Assembly (NCBI GenBank): GCA_003164075.1
Contig: PLRZ01000619.1
Span: forward strand, 1,363-10,007
Direction: 5' to 3'
DNA length: 8,645 nt
Source: Bryobacterales bacterium
GTDB taxonomy: Bacteria; Acidobacteriota; Terriglobia; Bryobacterales; Bryobacteraceae
Numbering within the stretch: the first letter of the stretch is position 1; every line of letters begins with the position of its first letter. Below the pieces are notes generated by a model that had not been told where the DNA came from, did not search any database, and saw nothing but the letters and a program-made list of their open reading frames with translations. Shown piece after piece: positions 1-4,961 of this stretch. A program made the translations under genes and the position numbers.

Positions 1-18
1 ATTGAACCCGTCCAGCCT

Positions 19-219
19 CAGACCTCCTGAGGTCGTGGAATGAAAGTGATCTCTTCGAGTCCGGGCAAAAACATTATTGGCCACCGATAAACACCGATGA
101 ACACAGATAAGACCAATAAAGAAGGGGTTTTCTTATCTGTGTTCATCTGTGTTCATCGGTGGCTAAAGTTGTTTGTGCGGGGCGGCAGTTCCGGAATGCC
201 GGTGACATCAGGAGTTCTG
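19..219. repeat. Stretch bounded by the MITE-like terminal motif, interior unrelated to the 4364-4568 element
   Basis: The left end (19-41) reads CAGACCTCCTGAGGTCGTGG and onward. It differs at two positions from the motif CAGAACTCCTGATGTCGTGG found at 8528. The right end (204-219, GACATCAGGAGTTCTG) is the same motif in opposite orientation. The two ends enclose 201 bp, close to the 205 bp enclosed by the same ends at 4364-4568, but the interior here is a different palindrome (81-162). No clean target-site duplication is visible: the left flank ends AGCCT and the right flank begins ACCTT. The right end stops 3 bp from the stop codon of the enolase-superfamily gene. This is either an old decayed element or a chance pairing of two solo motifs. 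Confidence 0.5.
81..162. repeat. Long imperfect palindrome built of 10-bp tandem units (GATGAACACA type)
   Basis: The arms 81-112 and 131-162 are inverted copies with 30 of 32 bases matching, around an 18-nt loop. Each arm consists of three consecutive 10-bp units; on the left these are CACCGATAAA, CACCGATGAA and CACAGATAAG. The AT content is far above that of the surrounding genes. RNA from either strand would form a very stable hairpin, so it could act as a terminator or mRNA 3'-end protector for the minus-strand gene ending at 223. I recognise similar GATGAACACA strings as dispersed intergenic repeats in several bacterial phyla, but this is from memory. Short open frames here are repeat translations, not genes. 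Confidence 0.85.
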
Positions 220-222
220 ACC

Positions 223-1461
223 TTACCAATTCGTAATCGAGCCATCCGGCCGGAAATAAGTCTGCGCCCGATTCGTAATGCGCTCGGTAAACTCGGCCGT
301 CATCTTCAATTGCGTCCAGTCCACGTCGACTCCCAAGCCCGGCCGATCGTTGGGGTAGAGCTTGCCGGCGCGGAAATCCAGAGCCTGCGGCAGATGCGCG
401 ATGGTCCGGCCTCCGAAGTTGTACTCCATCAGGACCGGGCCCGAAAAAGTGCCCAGCGCGTGCACCAGCGCGGCGGTGGAGATGGGACCCGTGAAGTGCG
501 GGACGATGCCCACGAAGTGTGTCTCGCAGAGGGCCGCGATCTTCATCATCTCGGTGATGCCGCCCACATTGGGAAGCGTGGCGCGAATGTAGTCCAGGTC
601 GTGATTCTCAATCAGCTTGTTAAAATCCCAGCGATTGCCCCACTCCTCGCCGGCCGCCAGGGGCACGCTCACTTTGCGCCGCAGAATGGGCAGGTCCTCC
701 GCGAACGCCTCGGTGCGCACGGGATCTTCCACGAAATAAGGCGCGAAATCGCGAATCAGTTCGCAGCCGCGGATGGCGTCGGAGAGGTCGAAGCGCTGGT
801 GAAAATCGACGCACCAGTCGCCATTCCGGCCCACCCCTTCGCGCACCTGCGCACAATCGAGGGCGAGTCGATCGATGCGTTCATGAGTGTTGTAAGTGGT
901 ATTGGCGGGCGCATCGGCCGCGCCCATGCGAAAGGCGCGGTACCCCGCGGCAATAGTAAGTTGCGCGCGCTCCTTGAGACTCATGCCGCCCTGAATGCCG
1001 GGGACGATGCCGGCGGTGTTATAACATTCGCAATAGTTGCGCGCCATCCCGCCTAAGAGGACATGCACGGGCTGGTTGAGCGCCTTGCCTTTGATGTCCC
1101 AGAGCGCCAGGTCGAGTGCCCCGAGGGCATGCATCTTCTCCCGTCCCGGCGGATAAAAGAAGGCGCGGTACATATCCTGCCACAGGCGTTCGATATACTG
1201 CGGATCCTGTCCGATTAAGCGGCCGGCGCATTGTTCCAACGTGTCCCGGGAGCCCCCTTCGCCGATGCCCGCGATGCCGGCGTCGGTATCCACCTTCACT
1301 ACCAGGTCGCTCTGATTGAAGAGCGGATTCGGCGCCGCGGGGGTCCACACCTGGACGCGTGTAATTTTCATCTTGGGTAGGGCTGCGCGGGCGCGCTCCG
1401 GTAAGGCAGTGCCGGCCGCCGTAGTCAACGCCAGGGATGTCAGGAACGATCTTCTCTGCAT
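223..1461 (-). CDS. Tat-exported mandelate racemase/muconate-lactonizing family protein (enolase superfamily, probable sugar-acid dehydratase type)
   Basis: This 412-aa protein starts with MQRRSFLTSLALTTAAG, a twin-arginine signal that predicts folded export to the periplasm. The chosen ATG is preceded by AAAGGAG at 9 nt; an upstream in-frame ATG at 1500 lacks this and would put 13 residues before the Tat motif. An N-terminal capping domain (about 31-140) is followed by the barrel. Likely metal ligands are D219 (VDFHQR), E245 (YFVEDP) and E272 (AAGEEWG), with H221 and H322 (VPHFTGP) as candidate acid/base residues. The D-x-H pair and the H322 position resemble the galactonate/gluconate dehydratase branch. 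The usual KxK motif is replaced by R178-x-G, so racemase activity is unlikely. The substrate cannot be told. The gene stands alone and is followed by repeats. Family assignment is firm; specificity is open. Confidence 0.93.
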   Translation of the reverse strand: MQRRSFLTSLALTTAAGTALPERARAALPKMKITRVQVWTPAAPNPLFNQSDLVVKVDTDAGIAGIGEGGSRDTLEQCAGRLIGQDPQYIERLWQDMYRAFFYPPGREKMHALGALDLALWDIKGKALNQPVHVLLGGMARNYCECYNTAGIVPGIQGGMSLKERAQLTIAAGYRAFRMGAADAPANTTYNTHERIDRLALDCAQVREGVGRNGDWCVDFHQRFDLSDAIRGCELIRDFAPYFVEDPVRTEAFAEDLPILRRKVSVPLAAGEEWGNRWDFNKLIENHDLDYIRATLPNVGGITEMMKIAALCETHFVGIVPHFTGPISTAALVHALGTFSGPVLMEYNFGGRTIAHLPQALDFRAGKLYPNDRPGLGVDVDWTQLKMTAEFTERITNRAQTYFRPDGSITNW

Positions 1462-1482
1462 GGAGACGGGCTCCTTTGGTTT

Positions 1483-1492
1483 CCTTATAAGG
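1483..1492 (-). promoter_or_regulatory. Possible -10 region within palindrome CCTTATAAGG
   Basis: The 10-bp palindrome CCTTATAAGG lies about 20 bp upstream of the ATG at 1461. Read on the minus strand it offers TTATAA or TATAAG as a -10 element, which would give a short leader containing the AAAGGAG ribosome site. No good -35 hexamer is found at 16-18 bp, so the promoter call is weak. The palindrome could instead be an operator. Confidence 0.3.
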
Positions 1493-1547
1493 TACTCCAA
1501 CGGAGCGCCGGGTGCTCAAACGATCAGGGGATTTCGTGGCTCAGGCG

Positions 1548-1595
1548 CGGAATACGCTCCCTCACGGTCGCGGCTCGGTTAGGGAGCGTATTCCG
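1548..1595. repeat. Dispersed palindrome family A, full copy (15-bp stem, 18-nt loop)
   Basis: CGGAATACGCTCCCT (1548-1562) and AGGGAGCGTATTCCG (1581-1595) are perfect inverted repeats around the loop CACGGTCGCGGCTCGGTT. The same core recurs at 4645-4674 and 4789-4821, with a right half at 4867-4887. The loop is as conserved as the stem, which is unusual if only a hairpin were selected. It lies between two divergently oriented genes (minus-strand gene starting at 1461, plus-strand gene starting at 1663), so it is not in a terminator position here. I recall CGGTCGCGGCTCGGT strings as common in Solibacter-like genomes. Confidence 0.9.
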
Positions 1596-1632
1596 GTAAC
1601 GGACCTTCCCGAAAATGTTTGGCGCGGGGGAA

Positions 1633-1638
1633 TATGAT
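1633..1638 (+). promoter_or_regulatory. Candidate -10 box TATGAT for the small glycine-zipper gene
   Basis: TATGAT matches five of six bases of the TATAAT consensus. Transcription would begin near 1645, just before the AGGAG ribosome site at 1650-1654 that serves the ATG at 1663. I see no convincing -35 hexamer at the correct distance, so the assignment is tentative. Confidence 0.35.
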
Positions 1639-1662
1639 GGAAGTATACAAGGAGCGATTGGA

Positions 1663-1890
1663 ATGACGGAAGCGGACAAGGAAAAAGTGGAAGCGGCTGC
1701 CGTTGCCGGCGTGGGAGCCGGCGTCGGCGGCGCGGGCGGCGCAACGGTAGGCGTGTTGGAACTGGCAGCCCAGGGAGCGGCTACGGGTTTATCGGCCGGG
1801 CTCGCAATCGGCGCGGGCGCGATTGCCGGAGGCCTGGCGTTTTTCCTCGGCTACAAAGCCTATCGCCATTTGAAAGGGCCGCGAAGCTGA
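1663..1890 (+). CDS. Small glycine-zipper membrane protein, 75 aa, unknown function
   Basis: The start is the ATG preceded by AGGAG at 8 nt; an in-frame ATG at 1615 has no such site. The product has a short charged head (MTEADKEKVE), a Gly/Ala-rich hydrophobic body (about 11-63) and a basic tail (YKAYRHLKGPRS). Glycines fall at exact four-residue spacing twice: G18, G22, G26, G30 and G38, G42, G46, G50. These are two GxxxGxxxGxxxG zippers separated by E33 and Q37, suggesting a helical hairpin that packs tightly in a membrane and may oligomerise. There are no cysteines and no signal-peptidase site. I do not recognise a family. Similar architecture occurs in glycine-zipper envelope proteins, holin-like proteins and some pore-forming peptides, and none of these can be chosen from sequence alone. 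It converges on the next gene with only 23 bp between the stop codons. Confidence 0.75.
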   Translation: MTEADKEKVEAAAVAGVGAGVGGAGGATVGVLELAAQGAATGLSAGLAIGAGAIAGGLAFFLGYKAYRHLKGPRS

Positions 1891-1907
1891 TCGCGCCTCG
1901 CGGCCCT
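1875..1907. terminator. Candidate bidirectional terminator hairpin between convergent genes
   Basis: AGGGCCGCGA (1875-1884) pairs perfectly with TCGCGGCCCT (1898-1907) around a 13-nt loop. It overlaps the last codons and stop of the small gene and sits just beyond the stop of the opposing gene at 1914. No T-tract follows on either strand, so it is not a canonical intrinsic terminator. It may work with Rho or mainly protect mRNA ends. Confidence 0.55.
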
Positions 1908-1913
1908 CAGGCG

Positions 1914-3665
1914 CTACTGTACGTCGGTCACTTTCCCATCGGTGAAAATAACCTTCATGTTTCCGTAAAAGTAGGTCTTCTTCGATCCCAAATCGCCCAC
2001 TACCTGCGGCTGTCCCAGAATCGCGACCACCTGGTCGATGGTCAGACCGAGCGTCACCGAGGTCGGAGCGGCGCTCGCGGCCGGCGGCGCCGCCTGCGCC
2101 TGGTCCAGCACTTCGCTTTCGGCTTGCGTGGCGGATTCCGCCTGTTGGCTCAACTCGCCGGCCACGTTCGGGTCCGGGGGCGGCGCGGCAGCGGCATACG
2201 GGGCGTCCACCGGGGGACGCTGTGCGGCTGCCGGCGGCGCCGGGATTCCGCCCTGGCCCTGGCGCGAGTGTAAATCGGCCAGACCCTGGTCGAGCGTCTC
2301 ACGCATGTGGTTCTGCATTTCCTGCAGATCGGGGATGGCGAGGGAGACCACCGAGCCTTTGCGGCAATCCGGGCCTTTGCTGGCCAGCACCGCCAGATCG
2401 GCCGTGGCGGAATTGGCCGGTGGCGGAGCGGTCATCTGCAATACGTCTCCCTCGGTCAGGCCACATTCGCCCGAGGTGGATTGCACGTCCAGACCATTGG
2501 CCACCACGAAGACATGCGTGGAATTGTCGGCCAGGAACTGCGGTCCGCCCGGCGCCGGCGCGCCCTGGCTTTCGGCTCTTTCCTGGTCTAACTGGCGGTG
2601 GACCTCGTCGGCGATGGCCTGCTTCACGTCCGGCGTCATGGCGGCCTGCGAACCTTGGTAGCTTCCATATTGGGCGTTGGCTTGGGCGGCCGCGGCCGAA
2701 TCCATTCGCTGCTGGTAGGCGTCCTGCAGAGTCATGGCGATCATATAATCCGTCAGCCAGTAGGCCGGGCCGGCATAGGTGGGATACGGCGTGAAATAGC
2801 CGCCATAATACCCGTACCAGGGACTGCGGCCCCAACCGAAGCTAAATACCACCGGGCGGGACCACGGTGAGTACGCCCACCCGTAGTAAGCCGGCGCGTA
2901 ATAACGCGAGCTGACGTACAGGTTCATTGAGATGCCGTGGTACATGTAGGGCCGGTAGACGCGGGCGTAGGAAACGCCGCCCACCACGTAAGTGCGCTGC
3001 ACGTAGTTGACGTTGTTGACCATGTATGGCCGCTGCACGTAACCGTAGTGGGCGCCCTGGGTGACGATTACCGAATGGTCCGGCCGCACGAATTCGGCGC
3101 GCCGTACGCCGGACGGCGAATGCGTGATGGTGAAGCCTCGCGCGCGTACGGTTTGCGGCTGCCCGTTGGAGCGATAGTGCACCTCGCTGCCGTTCGCGCC
3201 GCGATAGACTGGCCGATTGCCACCGGGCGTCACCCCCGCCGGAGTGACGTTCCGCGCCGGCGTGCCGGTGGGTCCGCGGCCGGGGGCGGGGTTGCCTCCA
3301 GTGCCAAACTGGCGGCCCGGAACGGTCCCGTTCGCCGGCGCGGGATTGGCGCCCGAAGGCCGCGGGGGGCGATCGTTTTGCACCGGCGGAGTGTTTCCAG
3401 GATGCGCCGCCGGAACGTTGGCCGGCGGATTCGAAGGGTGGACGGCGGGTGGCGGATTCGGGGTATGGGCCGCGGGCGGCTCCGCGCCCTTCGCCGGTGG
3501 AGTCGCCGGAGTGGTCTTATGGGCTGGGGCCGGCGTCTTTTTATCCTTTTCCTTTTGGTTTTCCTGGGCCAGCAGGCTGACGCCGGAGGCCAATACGAAA
3601 GTGGCGAGAACCGCACGAATCCAGCGGCTGGAGACTGCTACGCGAGTTTTGGGTTGCACGGACAT
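1914..3665 (-). CDS. Secreted Pro-rich/Tyr-rich protein with BamE/SmpA-like C-terminal domain, unknown function
   Basis: This 583-aa protein begins with a Sec signal peptide: basic head, hydrophobic ALATFVLASG-type core and a cleavage site near residue 33 (SLLA-QEN). Residues 40-150 are low-complexity Pro/Ala/His/Asn, probably an unstructured or wall-spanning linker. Residues 150-300 are rich in Tyr, Trp and Gly (RPYMV, YYGWAYSPW, WYGYYGGYFTPYPTY) and end with WLTDYMIAMTLQDAYQQ. Residues 375-470 form a compact domain with two cysteines (C401, C434) and the helical stretch DLQEMQNHMRETLDQGL. The last 50 residues (LGLTIDQVVAILGQPQ, then KKTYFYGNMKVIFTDGKV) match the SmpA/OmlA/BamE pattern. I chose ATG 3665 because it opens the signal peptide directly and has a promoter just upstream; the in-frame start at 3737 adds 24 non-conforming residues. 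An envelope role is likely, and the exact function is unknown. Confidence 0.85.
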   Translation of the reverse strand: MSVQPKTRVAVSSRWIRAVLATFVLASGVSLLAQENQKEKDKKTPAPAHKTTPATPPAKGAEPPAAHTPNPPPAVHPSNPPANVPAAHPGNTPPVQNDRPPRPSGANPAPANGTVPGRQFGTGGNPAPGRGPTGTPARNVTPAGVTPGGNRPVYRGANGSEVHYRSNGQPQTVRARGFTITHSPSGVRRAEFVRPDHSVIVTQGAHYGYVQRPYMVNNVNYVQRTYVVGGVSYARVYRPYMYHGISMNLYVSSRYYAPAYYGWAYSPWSRPVVFSFGWGRSPWYGYYGGYFTPYPTYAGPAYWLTDYMIAMTLQDAYQQRMDSAAAAQANAQYGSYQGSQAAMTPDVKQAIADEVHRQLDQERAESQGAPAPGGPQFLADNSTHVFVVANGLDVQSTSGECGLTEGDVLQMTAPPPANSATADLAVLASKGPDCRKGSVVSLAIPDLQEMQNHMRETLDQGLADLHSRQGQGGIPAPPAAAQRPPVDAPYAAAAPPPDPNVAGELSQQAESATQAESEVLDQAQAAPPAASAAPTSVTLGLTIDQVVAILGQPQVVGDLGSKKTYFYGNMKVIFTDGKVTDVQ

Positions 3666-3672
3666 GGCTCTT

Positions 3673-3702
3673 ATGGTACACTGACCGCCCGCCGAATGTA
3701 AA
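3673..3702 (-). promoter_or_regulatory. Sigma-70-like promoter TTTACA-18-TACCAT for the secreted protein gene
   Basis: On the minus strand TTTACA (3697-3702) and TACCAT (3673-3678) are separated by 18 bp. The -35 matches the consensus at five of six bases and the -10 at four of six. The -10 ends only 7 nt before the ATG at 3665, so transcription should start at or next to the start codon, implying a leaderless or near-leaderless mRNA. A weak AAGAG lies between but would be outside or at the very tip of the transcript. Confidence 0.5.
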
Positions 3703-3745
3703 TCGCCCCGCGCCGGCCGGGTACCAGTCGAAATCAAATCGGCCC

Positions 3746-3751
3746 TATACT
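3746..3751 (+). promoter_or_regulatory. Candidate -10 box TATACT placed for a leaderless transcript
   Basis: TATACT matches five of six bases of TATAAT and ends 6 nt before the ATG at 3758, so the expected transcription start coincides with the A of the start codon. No Shine-Dalgarno sequence precedes that ATG, consistent with leaderless translation. A clear -35 is not seen at 17 bp. If translation instead starts at ATG 3785, a GGTGGA just upstream could serve as its ribosome site. Confidence 0.45.
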
Positions 3752-3757
3752 GTTTTC

Positions 3758-4315
3758 ATGCGGCTGGTCCCTTGGGTGGAATTGATGGTGTGCTGGTTTG
3801 CCTGGGTCTACCCATTCATCTTTCGAGCCCCGCATTGCCAAAAGCGTCCCTCGACGACCGCCTCTCTGCCCACCTTTGCCGGGTTGCTGCTGGAGGGCTT
3901 GGGCATCTTTACCGCCTTCGTGTTCCGGCTTCCACGCGAGACTCCGCCCGGCACCGCGCGAGTGGCTGCGTCCATGATTTTTGCAGTGCTGGCGGCGGTG
4001 CTGGCGTGGACCTCGGTTCAGTTTCTGGGCCGGCAATTCCGCATTCGGGCCGGTTTGTACGAGGATCACGAACTGGTTCGCACCGGACCCTACGCGGTGG
4101 TGCGACATCCCATATATGCCTCGTTGCTTTCGGCTTTGCTTTGCACTCTGCTGCTGCTGACGCCCTGGCAATGGTGCCTGGTGTCGCTGGCGCTGTTTCT
4201 GGCGGGCACGGAAATCCGCGTTCGCACCGAAGACCGTCTGCTGGCGTCGCGGTTTCCCGATGCCTTCCGCGATTATCGCCGGAAGGTCCCCGCGTACCTG
4301 CCGTTTCTGCGTTAG
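3758..4315 (+). CDS. Isoprenylcysteine carboxyl methyltransferase (ICMT)/phospholipid methyltransferase-like integral membrane protein
   Basis: This 185-aa protein has about four hydrophobic segments (near 5-22, 41-57, 70-91 and 121-150). The family signature is in the C-terminal half: RTGPYAVVRHPIY (108-120), E152 and E158 in TEIRVRTEDRLL, and the terminal FRDYRRKVPAYLPFL. In ICMT and PEMT-like enzymes these regions form the S-adenosylmethionine site at the membrane face. Bacterial members methylate diverse or unknown lipidic or thiol substrates, so none is assigned here. The start is uncertain: ATG 3758 has no ribosome site but suits a leaderless mRNA, and ATG 3785 would remove nine residues. 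It is divergent from the secreted BamE-like protein with a 92-bp shared promoter region, a possible but unproven functional link. A repeat element begins 48 bp after its stop. Confidence 0.86.
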   Translation: MRLVPWVELMVCWFAWVYPFIFRAPHCQKRPSTTASLPTFAGLLLEGLGIFTAFVFRLPRETPPGTARVAASMIFAVLAAVLAWTSVQFLGRQFRIRAGLYEDHELVRTGPYAVVRHPIYASLLSALLCTLLLLTPWQWCLVSLALFLAGTEIRVRTEDRLLASRFPDAFRDYRRKVPAYLPFLR

Positions 4316-4358
4316 CGTCGTGTAGGGAGGCAATCTCCGCAAGGCGTGCCGGAAGTAG

Positions 4359-4573
4359 TGATTCAGAACTCCTGATGTCGGCCCGCAATTTAAGACTGGC
4401 GGGGAAAATGGGCTGAGCCATTCCTTTCGATGGCGAGAGCTTCGCGGGTGGGGCAGGCGGTGCTCGATCCTATTCGAGCAGCGGGCCTAATTCGGCGCGG
4501 GCGGGCAGGCGAGCACCGCCTGCCCCACCTTTGGGCTCACTGCAAATTCCACGACGTCAGGAGTTCTGTGATT
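4359..4573. mobile_element. 205-bp MITE-like element (4364-4568) with terminal inverted repeats and TGATT target duplication
   Basis: The termini CAGAACTCCTGATGTCG (4364-4380) and CGACGTCAGGAGTTCTG (4552-4568) are inverted repeats with one mismatch in 17. Immediately outside both ends is the identical pentamer TGATT (4359-4363 and 4569-4573), the expected footprint of transposition. The interior contains a second, perfect inverted repeat of 20 bp (4447-4466 and 4510-4529) and encodes nothing credible. Related ends occur at 19, 219 and 8528. A non-autonomous element moved by a transposase encoded elsewhere is the simplest reading. The duplication is only 5 bp, so chance is not fully excluded. 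Confidence 0.72.
4447..4529. repeat. REP/BIME-like paired palindrome inside the MITE-like element
   Basis: GGTGGGGCAGGCGGTGCTCG (4447-4466) is perfectly complementary to 4510-4529. The right unit also folds on itself: GGGCAGGCG (4503-4511), loop AGCAC, CGCCTGCCC (4517-4525), a 9-bp stem with a 5-nt loop typical of REP sequences. The left unit is altered and forms a different small hairpin, TGCTCGA/TCGAGCA (4461-4467 and 4474-4480). Read as its reverse complement, the region aligns well with 8528-8645. Confidence 0.85.
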
Positions 4574-4607
4574 ACTGTATAGATACGGCTGTGTATCGGC
4601 ACGCTCT

Positions 4608-4764
4608 TAGTTTCTGTCGCGAAACTGCCATGCGGAGGAGCAGCAATGCTCCCTTACGGTCGCGGCTCGGTAACAAGTCGCGTGGAATCAGGCGCGGCGT
4701 TACTGAGCCGCGCGCGCCAGCAAGCGGTCCTTGCCACTTGAAGTGAGTTTCGCGACAGAAAGTA
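4608..4764. mobile_element. TA-flanked inverted-repeat element, possible IS630/mariner-type MITE
   Basis: TTTCTGTCGCGAAACT (4611-4626) and AGTTTCGCGACAGAAA (4746-4761) are perfect 16-bp inverted repeats. One unpaired G lies outside each, and then TA on both sides (4608-4609 and 4763-4764). TA duplication is characteristic of IS630/Tc1-mariner elements. The interior holds a nested inverted repeat, CGCGGCTCGGTAAC (4661-4674) with GTTACTGAGCCGCG (4699-4712), 13 of 14 matching, which includes a family A core. A 71-codon frame across this area is repeat sequence only. A large structured RNA or plain palindrome is the alternative. Confidence 0.5.
4645..4674. repeat. Dispersed palindrome family A, partial copy
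   Basis: This stretch begins AATGCTCCCTTACGGTCGCG and continues into GCTCGGTAAC. It matches the left stem and loop of the 1548-1595 palindrome, but the right stem (AGGGAGC) is missing. The copy lies inside the TA-flanked element, and its right part pairs instead with 4699-4712. Confidence 0.75.
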
Positions 4765-4788
4765 GCTAGCGCCGGAGGTACTTACCCC

Positions 4789-4821
4789 GCTCCCTCGCGG
4801 TCGCGGCTCGGTAAGGGAGTG
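4789..4821. repeat. Dispersed palindrome family A, short-stem copy
   Basis: CGCTCCCT (4789-4796) pairs with AGGGAGTG (4814-4821), with one G-T wobble, around a 17-nt loop reading CGCGGTCGCGGCTCGGT followed by A. The stem is about half the length of the 1548 copy while the loop is nearly identical. Confidence 0.8.
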
Positions 4822-4866
4822 CCCGCGTGTTTGCAGTTAGTTAGAGAGCCGGGCCCAGAGGGCGCC

Positions 4867-4887
4867 CCGTTAGGGAGCGTTCACCGG
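4867..4887. repeat. Dispersed palindrome family A, right-half fragment
   Basis: CCGTTAGGGAGCGTTCACCGG resembles the right arm of the 1548-1595 copy (GGTTAGGGAGCGTATTCCGG) but has no left arm at the expected distance. It lies about 75 bp upstream of the GH5 gene start and may mark the edge of the repeat-rich gap. Confidence 0.55.
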
Positions 4888-4912
4888 CGACAGCCAAAGG
4901 CTCTCCAACTGA

Positions 4913-4918
4913 TATCAT
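4913..4918 (+). promoter_or_regulatory. Candidate -10 box TATCAT for the GH5 gene
   Basis: TATCAT matches five of six consensus bases and would give a leader of roughly 37 nt that includes the ribosome site before the ATG at 4962. No recognisable -35 is present 16-18 bp upstream, where family A repeat sequence ends. An activator or alternative sigma factor could be involved. Confidence 0.3.
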
Positions 4919-4961
4919 AAGGTCTGAAAATATCGACTTGCGTCGAAAAGGAAGGCTTGCA

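Noticed and set aside
81..162. Possible CRISPR-like array of short direct repeats
   Set aside because: Units are 10 bp, contiguous and arranged as a palindrome, with no spacers of constant length and no cas genes nearby.
97..1056. 319-codon open frame on the plus strand opposite the enolase-superfamily gene
   Set aside because: It begins inside the GATGAACACA palindrome and then runs antisense to a gene with a complete family signature. Its translation is rich in His/Arg/Ala with no recognisable domain, as expected for an antisense frame in GC-rich DNA.
2038..2661. 207-codon plus-strand frame, together with frames at 2937-3701 and 3217-3684
   Set aside because: All lie antisense to the secreted BamE-like protein and mirror its low-complexity codons. 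None has a ribosome site or plausible domain.
3666..3737. Upstream ATG start for the secreted BamE-like protein
   Set aside because: The extension would place 24 polar residues ahead of the signal peptide and would include the promoter itself.
3734..4342. 202-codon minus-strand frame opposite the ICMT-like gene
   Set aside because: It is highly enriched in Gln/Arg/Gly without domain features, and the plus-strand frame carries a clear methyltransferase signature.
4582..4597. Short inverted repeat GATAC/GTATC as an operator
   Set aside because: A 5-bp stem in a repeat-rich gap, far from any start codon, is expected by chance.
4531..4746. 71-codon plus-strand frame in the repeat gap
   Set aside because: It crosses the right end of one repeat element and most of another, with no ribosome site, so its composition is explained by repeats.
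4938..4961. Upstream TTG start for the GH5 gene
   Set aside because: The ATG at 4962 has a good ribosome site and opens a standard signal peptide; the extension would overlap that ribosome site.
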